A DNA stretch of 7,911 nt from Desulfitobacterium_A sp035539115 (GCF_035539115.1 NZ_DATLJA010000088.1:1-7911), one strand, 5' to 3'. Shown: positions 1-6,619, counted from the first letter of the stretch. Notes: generated by a model not told the origin, from the sequence alone. Program-made: numbers and translations.

Positions 1-141
1 GCCAGTAAATATTATCCCGCCATTTTTGTGAAAGGAAGGCTTTATATAAGGGTTTGTGACTACTAGTCGGGATGCCGCATTTTGCGGGATAAGTGGTGTG
101 GGAGGTCGGCCACTCAAATAATGGGTGGCCTCCTACCCGAT
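1..141 (+). mobile_element. hairpin-rich sequence, possible 3' end of a degraded group II intron
   Basis: No coding frame is supported here. A hairpin spans about 98-138: GGCCACTC (108-115) pairs with GGGTGGCC (123-130), one pair being a T-G wobble, and a broken outer stem joins GGGAGG to CCTACCC. The stretch ends CCTACCCGAT, with an A seven bases from position 141. That resembles the branch-point arm (domain VI) and 3' terminus of bacterial group II introns as I remember them. A second inverted repeat joins TTATCCCGC (12-20) to GCGGGATAA (84-92), and CCGCA/TGCGG (75-79, 83-87) makes a small competing hairpin. I do not see a proper 34-nt domain V with its AGC triad and GNRA cap, so the intron would be degraded or the call wrong. 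The 92-bp repeat begins at the next base. The alternative is another structured mobile-element end. Confidence 0.3.
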
Positions 142-233
142 CTAACAGAAAGTATAAGTTTTGGGCAGATAGCATAAGTGCAACTAAGGCTTCCGCCTAC
201 GCCAGAGGCTTGGCGCAAGCCAAGTTTTCTTTA
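142..233 (+). repeat. 92-bp dispersed repeat, copy 1
   Basis: This unit begins CTAACAGAAAGT and ends TTTTCTTTA. It matches the reverse complement of 7772-7863 at 90 of 92 positions by hand alignment; the two differences lie near its left end (positions 154 and 158). A 46-bp stretch of it is identical to the reverse complement of 7866-7911. It contains several self-complementary segments and ends in a terminator-like hairpin. It has no coding potential of note. It is probably a dispersed intergenic repeat of this genome. Confidence 0.9.
209..232 (+). terminator. terminator-like hairpin inside repeat copy 1
   Basis: CTTGGC (209-214) and GCCAAG (219-224) form a perfect 6-bp stem capped by the GNRA tetraloop GCAA. 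The stem is followed directly by TTTTCTTT. Weak G-U pairs could lengthen it by two or three steps. The arrangement fits an intrinsic terminator reading rightward, away from whatever lies left of the window and ahead of the gene at 346. The stem is short and the T tract is interrupted by C, so efficiency is uncertain. Confidence 0.4.
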
Positions 234-345
234 TCTGTTTTCATGAATTTAAACGGGGTAAACTAGGGGAAATTATCATCCTCGGCAGGAATTCTGAGAA
301 ATAGGGAGAATTACTTAAGCATAATTATAAGAATTAGGTGGAACG

Positions 346-1041
346 ATGATTAAAGCAATCCTTTTCGACTTGGATGGAACGTTGACGATAATGGATCAAG
401 AGGACTTTATGCGCAATTACATTGGTCTTCTTGCTCCTCGTTTTAGCCATCTCATTTCGCCGGAGAAGTTTGGAAAAAACGTTTTGCGTTCAACTGAGAC
501 GATGATCAAAGAACCTAAAGAAGGAAAAACGAATCTCCAAAACTTTCTTGATGATTTTACCCGAATTACGGGACTCACCTATAATAATCTGTGGCCCATT
601 TTTGAAGAGTTTTACAAAACCGATTTCCCTGCGCTAAATTGCTTGGTCAAGGTGAATCCGGATGGCAAACGCGCAGTTGAAAGCGCGATCCAACAAGGGT
701 ATACGGTAGCGATTGCTTCCAATCCGGTCATGCCGACTCTCGCTATTGAAGAACGTATCCGCTGGGCGGGGCTATCTCCCGAACAATTTGCGCTCATTCC
801 ATCGATGGAAAGTTTTCATTTTTGTAAACCTCAGTTGAGTTTTTATGAAGAATTAGCCCAACGTATGGGGTTATCCCCAAGGGAATGTATGATGGTCGGA
901 AATCATCCGGTTGAAGATTTAATAGCGCGCGAAATAGGGATGAAAACCTTCTTCGTTGGAACACCGACCGACGACGTTCAAACCGATTATTACGGCGATT
1001 TACAAGATCTGAATAAGCTCATCTTGCGCGGTAATATCTAA
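346..1041 (+). CDS. HAD-family (subfamily IA-like) phosphatase
   Basis: This is a probable cytosolic Mg-dependent phosphohydrolase of the haloacid dehalogenase superfamily, 231 aa, the usual size for a cap-containing member. Motif I is FDLDGTLT at residues 7-14, with nucleophile D8 and acid/base D10. Motif II is S125 in AIASNP, motif III is K161 in FCKP, and motif IV is GNHPVED (185-191), where N replaces the more common first Asp and D191 remains. Residues 15-90 form a helical cap. The ATG start is supported by AGGTGG a few bases upstream. It is the first of four same-strand genes, 17 bp before the membrane protein, so they are likely co-transcribed. The substrate cannot be told from sequence; phosphoglycolate or a sugar phosphate is typical of the family. 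Confidence 0.9.
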   Translation: MIKAILFDLDGTLTIMDQEDFMRNYIGLLAPRFSHLISPEKFGKNVLRSTETMIKEPKEGKTNLQNFLDDFTRITGLTYNNLWPIFEEFYKTDFPALNCLVKVNPDGKRAVESAIQQGYTVAIASNPVMPTLAIEERIRWAGLSPEQFALIPSMESFHFCKPQLSFYEELAQRMGLSPRECMMVGNHPVEDLIAREIGMKTFFVGTPTDDVQTDYYGDLQDLNKLILRGNI

Positions 1042-1058
1042 GTTTAAGGAGGCTTTCT

Positions 1059-1502
1059 ATGGGTGTACTAATCCAGCCTCTCTATAAGCAAAAGTTAAAG
1101 CAGCAAGTAGTGCCAGCAGTGTCCCCCGGGATGGAACGTTTATTTACCGAATTTCTCGTCCGTTATAAGGAATGGCATTCTTCTCGAAAATGCGAGCTAA
1201 GGTGGTTAACTGCAACTATGCTCTTGGGAGTGGCGAGCTTAACGTATTGGATGTACCCGATTTATGCATGGAATGTAAATCTCATCTTATTTTTGTCATT
1301 CATTGGAGTTTTGCGACACTACCTTATCGTTAGACAGCTTGCTAATCATCTCTATATCAATGTCCATATTCTCCATCATCATCTTTTAGGAAAGTTAGAT
1401 GTCGGTTTTTGTGATCATCAAGGCCCCTGCCAATGCTCGGAGCAATTTAAAAGATATGTTTGGGACCACTATAGAATATCCCTCTATGGGGATCGACTGT
1501 AG
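1059..1502 (+). CDS. small membrane protein with His/Cys-rich C-terminal tail
   Basis: I do not recognise this 147-aa protein. The ATG follows a strong TAAGGAGG with good spacing. Residues 1-46 are basic and polar. Two hydrophobic segments at about 48-67 and 72-90 look like a membrane hairpin with both ends on one side, probably cytoplasmic given the many Arg/Lys residues. The tail is unusual: H97, H103, H106-H107-H108, then C118, H120, C124 and C126, spaced as if to bind a metal. It lies 17 bp after the HAD gene and 60 bp before ridA, consistent with one operon. A link to the rubredoxin two genes downstream is possible but rests only on position. Confidence 0.75.
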   Translation: MGVLIQPLYKQKLKQQVVPAVSPGMERLFTEFLVRYKEWHSSRKCELRWLTATMLLGVASLTYWMYPIYAWNVNLILFLSFIGVLRHYLIVRQLANHLYINVHILHHHLLGKLDVGFCDHQGPCQCSEQFKRYVWDHYRISLYGDRL

Positions 1503-1562
1503 GTTATGACGTGTTAGCCAAAGAAACGGATAAAAATTACGCGATAAAGAGGTCGATTAAAA

Positions 1563-1949
1563 ATGAAACAATCCGTCATCTCGACAACGATGGCGCCAGC
1601 GGCCATTGGACCTTATTCTCAAGGGATTGAGATTGGAAACCTAGTATTTATTTCTGGCCAGATTCCCCTAACGGCTGAGGGCAATTTAGTGGGGCCAAGT
1701 ATTGAAGAACAAGTACGACAGGTCTTACAAAATGCGGAACAAATTCTTCGGGCAGCGGGTACTTCACTTAGCAACGTCGTGAAGACCACTGTTTTTCTTG
1801 CGGATATGAATGATTTTTCAGTCATGAACAGTATTTATGCGGAGTTCTTCAATGCGGAACCACCGGCTCGTTCTGCGGTTCAAGTCGCGCGGCTACCAAA
1901 AGACGTGAAAATCGAAATTGAAATGATTGCCTATAAGAAGGCAGAATAA
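1563..1949 (+). CDS. ridA: RidA family enamine/imine deaminase
   Basis: This 128-aa protein has the standard length and all hallmarks of the RidA/YjgF/UK114 family. These proteins hydrolyse reactive 2-aminoacrylate and related enamines/imines, made by PLP enzymes such as threonine dehydratase, to keto acids and ammonia. Visible motifs are GPYSQG (16-21), SGQIPL (31-36), PARSAV with the substrate-carboxylate Arg R103, and the closing EIEMIAY with E120. The family forms cytosolic trimers with active sites between subunits. A GAGGT about ten bases before the ATG is an acceptable ribosome binding site. Rubredoxin follows 29 bp later. The gene could equally be called a YabJ-like protein; only the specific physiological role is uncertain. 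Confidence 0.95.
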   Translation: MKQSVISTTMAPAAIGPYSQGIEIGNLVFISGQIPLTAEGNLVGPSIEEQVRQVLQNAEQILRAAGTSLSNVVKTTVFLADMNDFSVMNSIYAEFFNAEPPARSAVQVARLPKDVKIEIEMIAYKKAE

Positions 1950-1978
1950 AAGAGGGTATATTAAAAGGGGGAATTTTA

Positions 1979-2143
1979 ATGAAAAAATATGTTTGCTCAG
2001 TTTGCGGATATGTTTATGATCCTGAAATCGGTGATCCTGACTCGGGAATCGTTCCTGGCACGGCTTTTGAAGATATTCCTGACGATTGGGTTTGTCCGGA
2101 ATGTGGAGTAGCTAAAGATTCCTTCGAAGTAGCTGAAGATTAA
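1979..2143 (+). CDS. rubredoxin
   Basis: This is a 54-aa iron protein that carries single electrons at low potential in the cytosol of anaerobes, commonly to rubrerythrin, superoxide reductase or flavodiiron proteins. The iron site is complete: CSVCGY (C6, C9) and CPECG (C39, C42). The conserved aromatic core (Y4, Y11, Y13, W37) and the PDDWVCP segment are typical. The length is that of a classical single-domain rubredoxin. AAAGGGGG about eight bases before the ATG is a good ribosome binding site. It closes the four-gene run and is followed at once by a strong terminator. None of the usual partner oxidoreductases is in the window. Confidence 0.97.
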   Translation: MKKYVCSVCGYVYDPEIGDPDSGIVPGTAFEDIPDDWVCPECGVAKDSFEVAED

Positions 2144-2153
2144 TTATAACTTA

Positions 2154-2206
2154 AAATTAAAATGAGAAGGCTTGTATTTTTAATGCATGCCTTCTCATTT
2201 TAATTT
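2154..2206. terminator. bidirectional intrinsic terminator between rubredoxin and helicase
   Basis: An 18-bp perfect inverted repeat joins 2154-2171 to 2189-2206. The GC-containing core is AATGAGAAGGC/GCCTTCTCATT, with A-rich and T-rich outer arms and a 17-nt loop. Rightward it ends in TTTTAATTT and leftward it reads into an equivalent T-rich arm, so it can end both the rubredoxin transcript and the convergent helicase transcript. A weaker hairpin, TCGAGT/ACTCGA (2219-2224, 2238-2243), sits between it and the helicase stop codon. Confidence 0.9.
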
Positions 2207-2244
2207 AATTATTTATTCTCGAGTTAAAAACGTATTTACTCGAT

Positions 2245-4497
2245 TTAAAGTGCAAGGATAGCTGCCTCATCACGGTCTAATTTATCCATACATGTTTTTA
2301 ATCTTTGATTGAGTCCTGGTTCTATGACCGCATCACGCATTTGACGTAAAAGATCAATTGTCCGGCGAAAAACAGAGATGATGTCGCCTTCATCAAGATT
2401 GCATAGTTTTTGAATTTCGATAAAAGAAAGTCCTTTACTCCAAGAATAAGTAATGATGGACACGCGAGGGTCATAGCGCACAGTGTCAGGACCGCAGACT
2501 GATTGAATATAGTGTTCTAATTCCTGAATGGGGACCCAATCAAGGACAGGAAGTTTTTGAAAAAAGTCATTTTTTCTGGATTCAAAGTCGATGGCTGAAA
2601 GCAAAGCATTGAGTTGATCATCATCGAGAGAATCAAAGATGTCAGAATAAATGAGTTCCGTGACAAGAAGTTCTTGAACGTAGATATGCCGAGCACATTC
2701 ACCGCGAGGGAGAAGTTCTTCCCCACGTAAATAACCCATTTGACGAAGATGATTCAGCTTGAACTGAAATTCGGAGAGGAAGGAGTGCTGATCAGGGAGG
2801 GCTGCTAATTCTTTTTGAATTTCGGCGGCCCGCTGTTGCAACTTAGCCAAGTTCTTAGTCTCTTGTTCGCAAACAGTGAGCTTCAAAGCTGGACAATTCT
2901 GGGGTTTCACTTTTAGGAGCTTTTGCCATGTTCGAATTTTTCGGCCCATTTCTCTTCCATAAGCACGATTTTGACGACGGGGTCCAAGGGCTTGGTAAGA
3001 ACGATTTAGGCGATCAAGTTCCTTCTTTTTCGGGTAATACTTTAGACAACAGGTAAACGTTCCAGCATGTTCACAAACGATTTGACGAATCTCTGTAAGT
3101 TTATCCTCAATTTGGACGAGTTCAGAATTCAAATCTTCGTTGGCTTGAAGTTGGCTAAAGGCTGCAAAACTCTTTTGAAAGTATAACTCAATTTGTTCTG
3201 ACGTTAACGTCGCTTGGAGATTTATAACGGTATTGTAAGAAAGTTTAAACTGGCTGGTCAAAGGCTCTAAACGTTTGATATTAAAGCGTGGCGTCGGGCT
3301 TTTCTCCATGTAGTTTAAATCGATTAGAGCAAAAGAATAACCTCGTTCATCGATTCCACGACGGCCAGCTCGGCCGGACATCTGGAAAAATTCATGATTG
3401 GCCAATGCTCGGAAGTTGCGCCCATCGAATTTATTAAGAGAGTCAAAACAAACTGCTTTCACAGGATAATTGATGCCGACGCTAAACGTTTCCGTACAGT
3501 AAAGAACCTGAATGAGACGTTTCAGAAATAGGTCCTCGACGATAGTCTTCTGAGCAGGTAAAAGACCGGCATGATGAAAGGCAATGCCTTTGCTGCATAA
3601 GCGTTTAAGCTGCCGGGTTGAGGCTGACCACTCTTCTTCAGTCCCAAATTGCTGCAGAAATGCCTCTTCAACTTGGGCACTCTCGCTCGGTTTAAGATAA
3701 TTCGCAATTCCGGCAAGCTCTCTTGCTTTGTCAGCACACTGTTTGCGGCTAAATACAAAATAAAGGGTTGGCAGATATTTGCGGTGAATCGTTCGGATTA
3801 AGTCTAAATGAGTTGTGGGAGAAAAGCGAGGGCCTTCTATAGACGTACGTTCCTTAATCTTTTGGTGGTAATAGCGCCACAGTTGCTCATAGGTAACAAG
3901 CCCAGTATCCTTGGTATAATAATAATAATCTAAGGGGACGATGCGACGGTGTTCCTCAATGAGCGAAACCTTTTCCTCACGGATGGATTCGATCCAATGC
4001 ACTAGTTGTTTCGCATTTGCAATCGTAGCACTGAGCCCAAGAATTTTCATATGGGCTGGCGCTAAGATGATGGATTCCTCCCAGACTGTTCCCCGTTCTT
4101 CATCATTAAGCCAATGAATTTCATCAAAGATAATATGAGTTACACGCTGTAGCGCGGGATCTTCGGTAATGACTTGATTACGGAAGATTTCGGTCGTCAT
4201 GATGAGCAAGGGCGCGTCAGGGTTCATCACCACATCACCCGTCATAATTCCCACCTTTTCAGGCCCAAATAGTTTTTTATAGTCCTTAAATTTTTGATTA
4301 CTTAAGGCCTTAATCGGTGCAGTATAGATGACCTGTTGTTTCGCCTCGATGGCCTTATCTACCAGATAATCAGCAACCAATGTTTTCCCGGTTCCTGTTG
4401 GGGCAGCAACAATAACAGAACGCCCTTCATCAATAGCATCTAAAGCCTCTTCCTGAAAACGATCTAAGGTTAAACCCCGGTAATTCCGTTCTGACAT
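2245..4497 (-). CDS. Ski2/Mtr4-like DEAD/DEAH-box RNA helicase
   Basis: This superfamily 2 helicase probably unwinds RNA in processing or decay. In numbering from GTG 4506, visible motifs are Walker A APTGTGKT (35-42), Ia TAPIKALSNQ (62-71), motif II DEIH (128-131), motif III SAT (159-161), helicase-C segments FHHAGLLP (310-317) and TFSVGINYP (340-348), and motif VI QMSGRAGRRG (375-384). The C-terminal part (about 585-750) contains GDIISVFRRTIDLLRQM (707-723), typical of the DSHCT domain of Ski2, Mtr4 and actinobacterial HelY. Between them lies a coiled-coil-like insert with C478, C486, C487, C538 and C546, a possible metal site. I chose ATG 4497 (750 aa) because GAGTGG lies five bases upstream. 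GTG 4506 (753 aa) has no visible ribosome binding site. It is monocistronic, convergent with rubredoxin and divergent from the 295-aa gene. Confidence 0.93.
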   Translation of the reverse strand: MSERNYRGLTLDRFQEEALDAIDEGRSVIVAAPTGTGKTLVADYLVDKAIEAKQQVIYTAPIKALSNQKFKDYKKLFGPEKVGIMTGDVVMNPDAPLLIMTTEIFRNQVITEDPALQRVTHIIFDEIHWLNDEERGTVWEESIILAPAHMKILGLSATIANAKQLVHWIESIREEKVSLIEEHRRIVPLDYYYYTKDTGLVTYEQLWRYYHQKIKERTSIEGPRFSPTTHLDLIRTIHRKYLPTLYFVFSRKQCADKARELAGIANYLKPSESAQVEEAFLQQFGTEEEWSASTRQLKRLCSKGIAFHHAGLLPAQKTIVEDLFLKRLIQVLYCTETFSVGINYPVKAVCFDSLNKFDGRNFRALANHEFFQMSGRAGRRGIDERGYSFALIDLNYMEKSPTPRFNIKRLEPLTSQFKLSYNTVINLQATLTSEQIELYFQKSFAAFSQLQANEDLNSELVQIEDKLTEIRQIVCEHAGTFTCCLKYYPKKKELDRLNRSYQALGPRRQNRAYGREMGRKIRTWQKLLKVKPQNCPALKLTVCEQETKNLAKLQQRAAEIQKELAALPDQHSFLSEFQFKLNHLRQMGYLRGEELLPRGECARHIYVQELLVTELIYSDIFDSLDDDQLNALLSAIDFESRKNDFFQKLPVLDWVPIQELEHYIQSVCGPDTVRYDPRVSIITYSWSKGLSFIEIQKLCNLDEGDIISVFRRTIDLLRQMRDAVIEPGLNQRLKTCMDKLDRDEAAILAL

Positions 4498-4540
4498 ATA
4501 TTCCACTCATTTCTATAGTTTAGGTCTGAGTCTAGGTAGA

Positions 4541-4578
4541 AAAATTAAAATCTTTGTTTGATTATGTTTTTTAATTTT
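4541..4578. repeat. AT-rich inverted repeat in the divergent intergenic region
   Basis: AAAATTAAAA (4541-4550) is the exact reverse complement of TTTTAATTTT (4569-4578), with an 18-nt spacer. It lies in the 4507-4674 gap between the divergent helicase and 295-aa genes, which must hold both promoters. It could be an upstream AT element or a regulator site. I see no convincing -35/-10 pair for either gene. TATGAT at 4633-4638 is a possible -10 for the rightward gene, but its -35 is poor. Confidence 0.4.
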
Positions 4579-4674
4579 AACAAACTAAAATGGAAGACGC
4601 AAATGAATGGTCTGAACCTCATCATTTAGCCATATGATGTAATCAAAGAATATGCCCTAAAGGGGGGGATTCAG

Positions 4675-5562
4675 GTGTGCTCTTTGCGCCTCGAAGTCGA
4701 ACAAGCTCTTGGGCTTAAGTTTCCAGCGGAAAACGGGGAAGCGATGATTCGGTTTGAGGAATCTATGGAAATTCCTCGAAGTGCTGAACTATTAATGAAA
4801 GGGATGTACCATAACCCTGAGGAAGTAAAACATGGGTTTCAAACGCTTCACCAGGAGACCGCCAATCTCTTAGATCTCCTTTTGCCTCGACGTTCACGTT
4901 TAAGGGAATGGGTCGAGCAGCTCCCCGAACAACCTCGAGAAGCTGAGAAGTTTCTAAAGGATACCTCTGAACAACTGCAACGACAAGATCAGCGTATGCT
5001 GCAAAGCGAAAAGAACCTGTTAATTAAACTGGCAGATAGTGGCTTACAAGATCTGTTCCCCATTCCTGCAGATGCATTTGCCCAGGTGAATTTAAATGAG
5101 CCTGCGGTTAAGCTTTACCTCCGCCCCATAGGACGTTTAGCGGAAATTCTCCAGCTCAATCCAGAGCATCTTCGACAAGTCGTTCGTTTGCATTATTTAG
5201 TTCTGTTACTTTTGATTACAGGACTAGATCTGGATAGTCTTGACTGCAAACGGAAAAATGAAGAAAAAGTCTTAGTCAAATTGGCCTGCTTTTTTACCCT
5301 GAGGCAAATTCAAGGGCAGTCTCCAGAGGCAGTTCATTGTTATAGTGAATGGGTAAAGTCTTGGGGAGGAACAGGCCTTTTGGAAGTTTTCCCTAAGCAG
5401 AACAGTATCGAAAAAGTACGCGCCGCCATGATTTTCTGGCGGCGCCGAACTACGTTAACGTGGGATGAAACTTGGGAAAAAGTGAAGTCACTGGATTCGG
5501 AAGGATTACCTGACTATTGTTTTGAAGAAGGCTTACGCGAGCATAAGTTCTACAATCAATAA
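4675..5562 (+). CDS. conserved-looking hypothetical protein, mostly helical
   Basis: I do not recognise this 295-aa protein. The GTG start is preceded by AAGGGGGGG at good spacing, supporting translation from here. The N-terminal half is rich in Glu, Gln, Arg and Leu, and residues about 60-125 look like a long amphipathic helix pair. A hydrophobic patch near 172-185 (YLVLLLLITGLDL) is too short and too charged at its edges to be a sure membrane helix. Three Arg (R251-R253 region, WRRRT) and several Trp occur near the C-terminus. No catalytic or nucleic-acid-binding motif is evident. It is divergent from the RNA helicase and convergent, 34 bp apart, with the Crp/Fnr gene. Codon use looks like that of its neighbours, so recent transfer is not indicated. 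Confidence 0.75.
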   Translation: MCSLRLEVEQALGLKFPAENGEAMIRFEESMEIPRSAELLMKGMYHNPEEVKHGFQTLHQETANLLDLLLPRRSRLREWVEQLPEQPREAEKFLKDTSEQLQRQDQRMLQSEKNLLIKLADSGLQDLFPIPADAFAQVNLNEPAVKLYLRPIGRLAEILQLNPEHLRQVVRLHYLVLLLLITGLDLDSLDCKRKNEEKVLVKLACFFTLRQIQGQSPEAVHCYSEWVKSWGGTGLLEVFPKQNSIEKVRAAMIFWRRRTTLTWDETWEKVKSLDSEGLPDYCFEEGLREHKFYNQ

Positions 5563-5596
5563 GCAAAAGTGCACGATTAGACAAAGAGTTGTTTAG

Positions 5597-6271
5597 TTAC
5601 GGCCAGTCCGCGAGTTCTTGAGGCTTAAGGATTTCAAGGCGCCCTTCCTGGATTTGAATAATGCCGAGCCTCTTCCAATTATTGATGGATCGATTGACTA
5701 ATTCGCGAGAGGTCCCAATCATACTTGCCAAATCTTTATGCGTGAGTGTTCCGTCAACATAAATATGTTCACTAGGATTTGGAGCAGGCCGAGCTAAACG
5801 AAGAAGAAGAGCGGCCAATATCCCCGCTGTTGAGCGACTGGTTAAAATTCGGATAAACTCCTGATTCAGACGGAGCCGTTTACTTAACGTGCGAATGAGG
5901 GCAACCCCAAGCTTAGGGTGCTGGACTAAAAATTCAGAGATTCCTTGATTGGAAAGAACAAGGACTTGACTGTCGTGAATCACTTCAGCTGTGGCAGGGT
6001 AGGGACCAGATTCAATCAGCAAGATTTCGGCTAAGCTATCATAGGGACCACACCAGTCGAGAATCTGCTCATTCCCATCGGCTAAGGTCTTACTGAGCTT
6101 AATCTGTCCAGATAACACAAAAAAAATGTGAGATCCAATTTCGCCTTCTACAAAAAGAATTTGACCTTTCCGATAATGCCTTACTTTGAATTGAGAAAGT
6201 AGGGGATTAAGATCATCATCAGCTAGAGAAGAAAAAAGTGAAAATCGCTTTAACGTTTGAGTGTCAAACAC
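5597..6271 (-). CDS. Crp/Fnr family transcriptional regulator
   Basis: This 224-aa protein has the family's usual length: a cyclic-nucleotide-binding-like beta roll (about 10-120), a dimerisation helix (about 115-145) and a winged helix-turn-helix (about 148-215). The roll shows KGQILFVEGEIG (35-46) and LSGQIKL (53-59). The recognition helix TSRELVNR (187-194) keeps the Arg-Glu-x3-Arg pattern of CRP rather than the E-x2-SR of FNR. The phosphate-contacting Arg-Ser of cAMP-binding CRP is absent (YPATAE at 91-96), so cAMP is unlikely to be the ligand. There is no N-terminal cysteine cluster for an Fe-S centre. The GTG start has GCGAGGT upstream and an in-frame TAA directly before it. It is convergent with the 295-aa gene and lies downstream of comFB on the same strand. 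The effector is unknown. Confidence 0.92.
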   Translation of the reverse strand: MFDTQTLKRFSLFSSLADDDLNPLLSQFKVRHYRKGQILFVEGEIGSHIFFVLSGQIKLSKTLADGNEQILDWCGPYDSLAEILLIESGPYPATAEVIHDSQVLVLSNQGISEFLVQHPKLGVALIRTLSKRLRLNQEFIRILTSRSTAGILAALLLRLARPAPNPSEHIYVDGTLTHKDLASMIGTSRELVNRSINNWKRLGIIQIQEGRLEILKPQELADWP

Positions 6272-6397
6272 TTATAAAACCTCGCTTAAACATGGGATAA
6301 TGGTTCCATTAAAGTAATGCAAAGTCCTCCTGAAGAATGATGATATCACATTTCTTGGTGAGACTGAAATATCTATTCGATACAAAACGAATTAAGT

Positions 6398-6409
6398 TAA
6401 CATATGTTA
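6398..6409. promoter_or_regulatory. candidate operator palindrome upstream of the Crp/Fnr gene
   Basis: TAACATATGTTA is a perfect 12-bp palindrome. Taken as half-sites it reads TTAAC-N4-GTTAG, the 5-4-5 spacing used by Fnr-type and CprK-type dimers. It lies about 127 bases before the regulator's start codon. Autoregulation is an inference. The protein's CRP-like recognition helix might prefer another half-site. Confidence 0.25.
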
Positions 6410-6485
6410 GATTAGATAAAGATAAGAAAAACCGGAAGTACTTGGATTCGATGGTATCAATACTCCGCAAGATAAGAAAGTAAGG

Positions 6486-6614
6486 ATGATCTTTGTGCAA
6501 AACTTGGAAGTTGTCCCCGTCCAAATAACCTCAACGGTTACCACTCCTTTTCGAGTGCTTTGCCTCGTGATAACCGTTTTACTATCCATGTTTATTGCTT
6601 TAAATGCGGATTAA
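6486..6614 (+). CDS. doubtful small membrane ORF (42 aa)
   Basis: A plus-strand frame is open from 6426 to a TAA at 6612-6614. The first usable starts are ATG 6486 (42 aa) and GTG 6495 (39 aa). AAGGA at about 6483 could serve the GTG, at eight bases spacing. The C-terminal half is one hydrophobic stretch of roughly 18 residues (FRVLCLVITVLL and on) after a polar, Thr-rich segment, so a single-pass membrane peptide is possible. It ends five bases from the stop of convergent comFB. I know of no family it belongs to, and chance or a decayed gene remains likely. Confidence 0.2.
   Translation: MIFVQNLEVVPVQITSTVTTPFRVLCLVITVLLSMFIALNAD
6533..6578. repeat. inverted repeat AACGGTTA/TAACCGTT
   Basis: AACGGTTA (6533-6540) is the exact reverse complement of 6571-6578. 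After one mismatch, CAC/GTG (6542-6544, 6567-6569) adds three pairs. Nested inside is CACTC/GAGTG (6542-6546, 6553-6557), which competes for the same bases. It lies just beyond the comFB stop and could act as a weak terminator for comFB, although no T tract follows on the minus strand. It could also be a remnant of a small mobile repeat. Confidence 0.4.
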
Positions 6615-6619
6615 CGTTC

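Larger units (their letters stand above)
6272..6619. other. 348-bp region without a firm gene, rich in palindromes
   Basis: This lies between the start of the Crp/Fnr gene and the end of comFB. Seen here are a TAACATATGTTA palindrome (6398-6409), a TGATATCA palindrome (6341-6348), an AACGGTTA/TAACCGTT inverted repeat (6533-6578), and an orphan AGGAGG on the minus strand (6326-6331) about 55 bases before the regulator start. On the minus strand TATCAT (6339-6344 region) could be a -10 for the regulator, with a poor -35. Minus-strand open frames at 6309-6524 and 6407-6589 overlap each other and lack ribosome binding sites, so I do not call them genes. Confidence 0.6.

Noticed and set aside
100..141. 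T-box or other known riboswitch suggested by GGGTGGCC in the leader
   Set aside because: The T-box core sequence is not matched, there is no specifier arm or terminator in the right place, and the HAD gene start is more than 200 bases away.
612..797. Minus-strand ORF inside the HAD gene, and similar ORFs at 1619-1825, 2517-2726 and 3522-3758
   Set aside because: All lie wholly inside well-supported genes in another frame and show no family features.
4675..4800. Signal peptide or membrane anchor on the 295-aa protein
   Set aside because: The N-terminus is charged and lacks a hydrophobic core; the later hydrophobic patch is short.
6309..6589. Two overlapping minus-strand ORFs (6309-6524, 6407-6589) as genes or a frameshifted gene
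   Set aside because: No ribosome binding sites, no recognisable motif, low-complexity composition, and a mutually overlapping arrangement.
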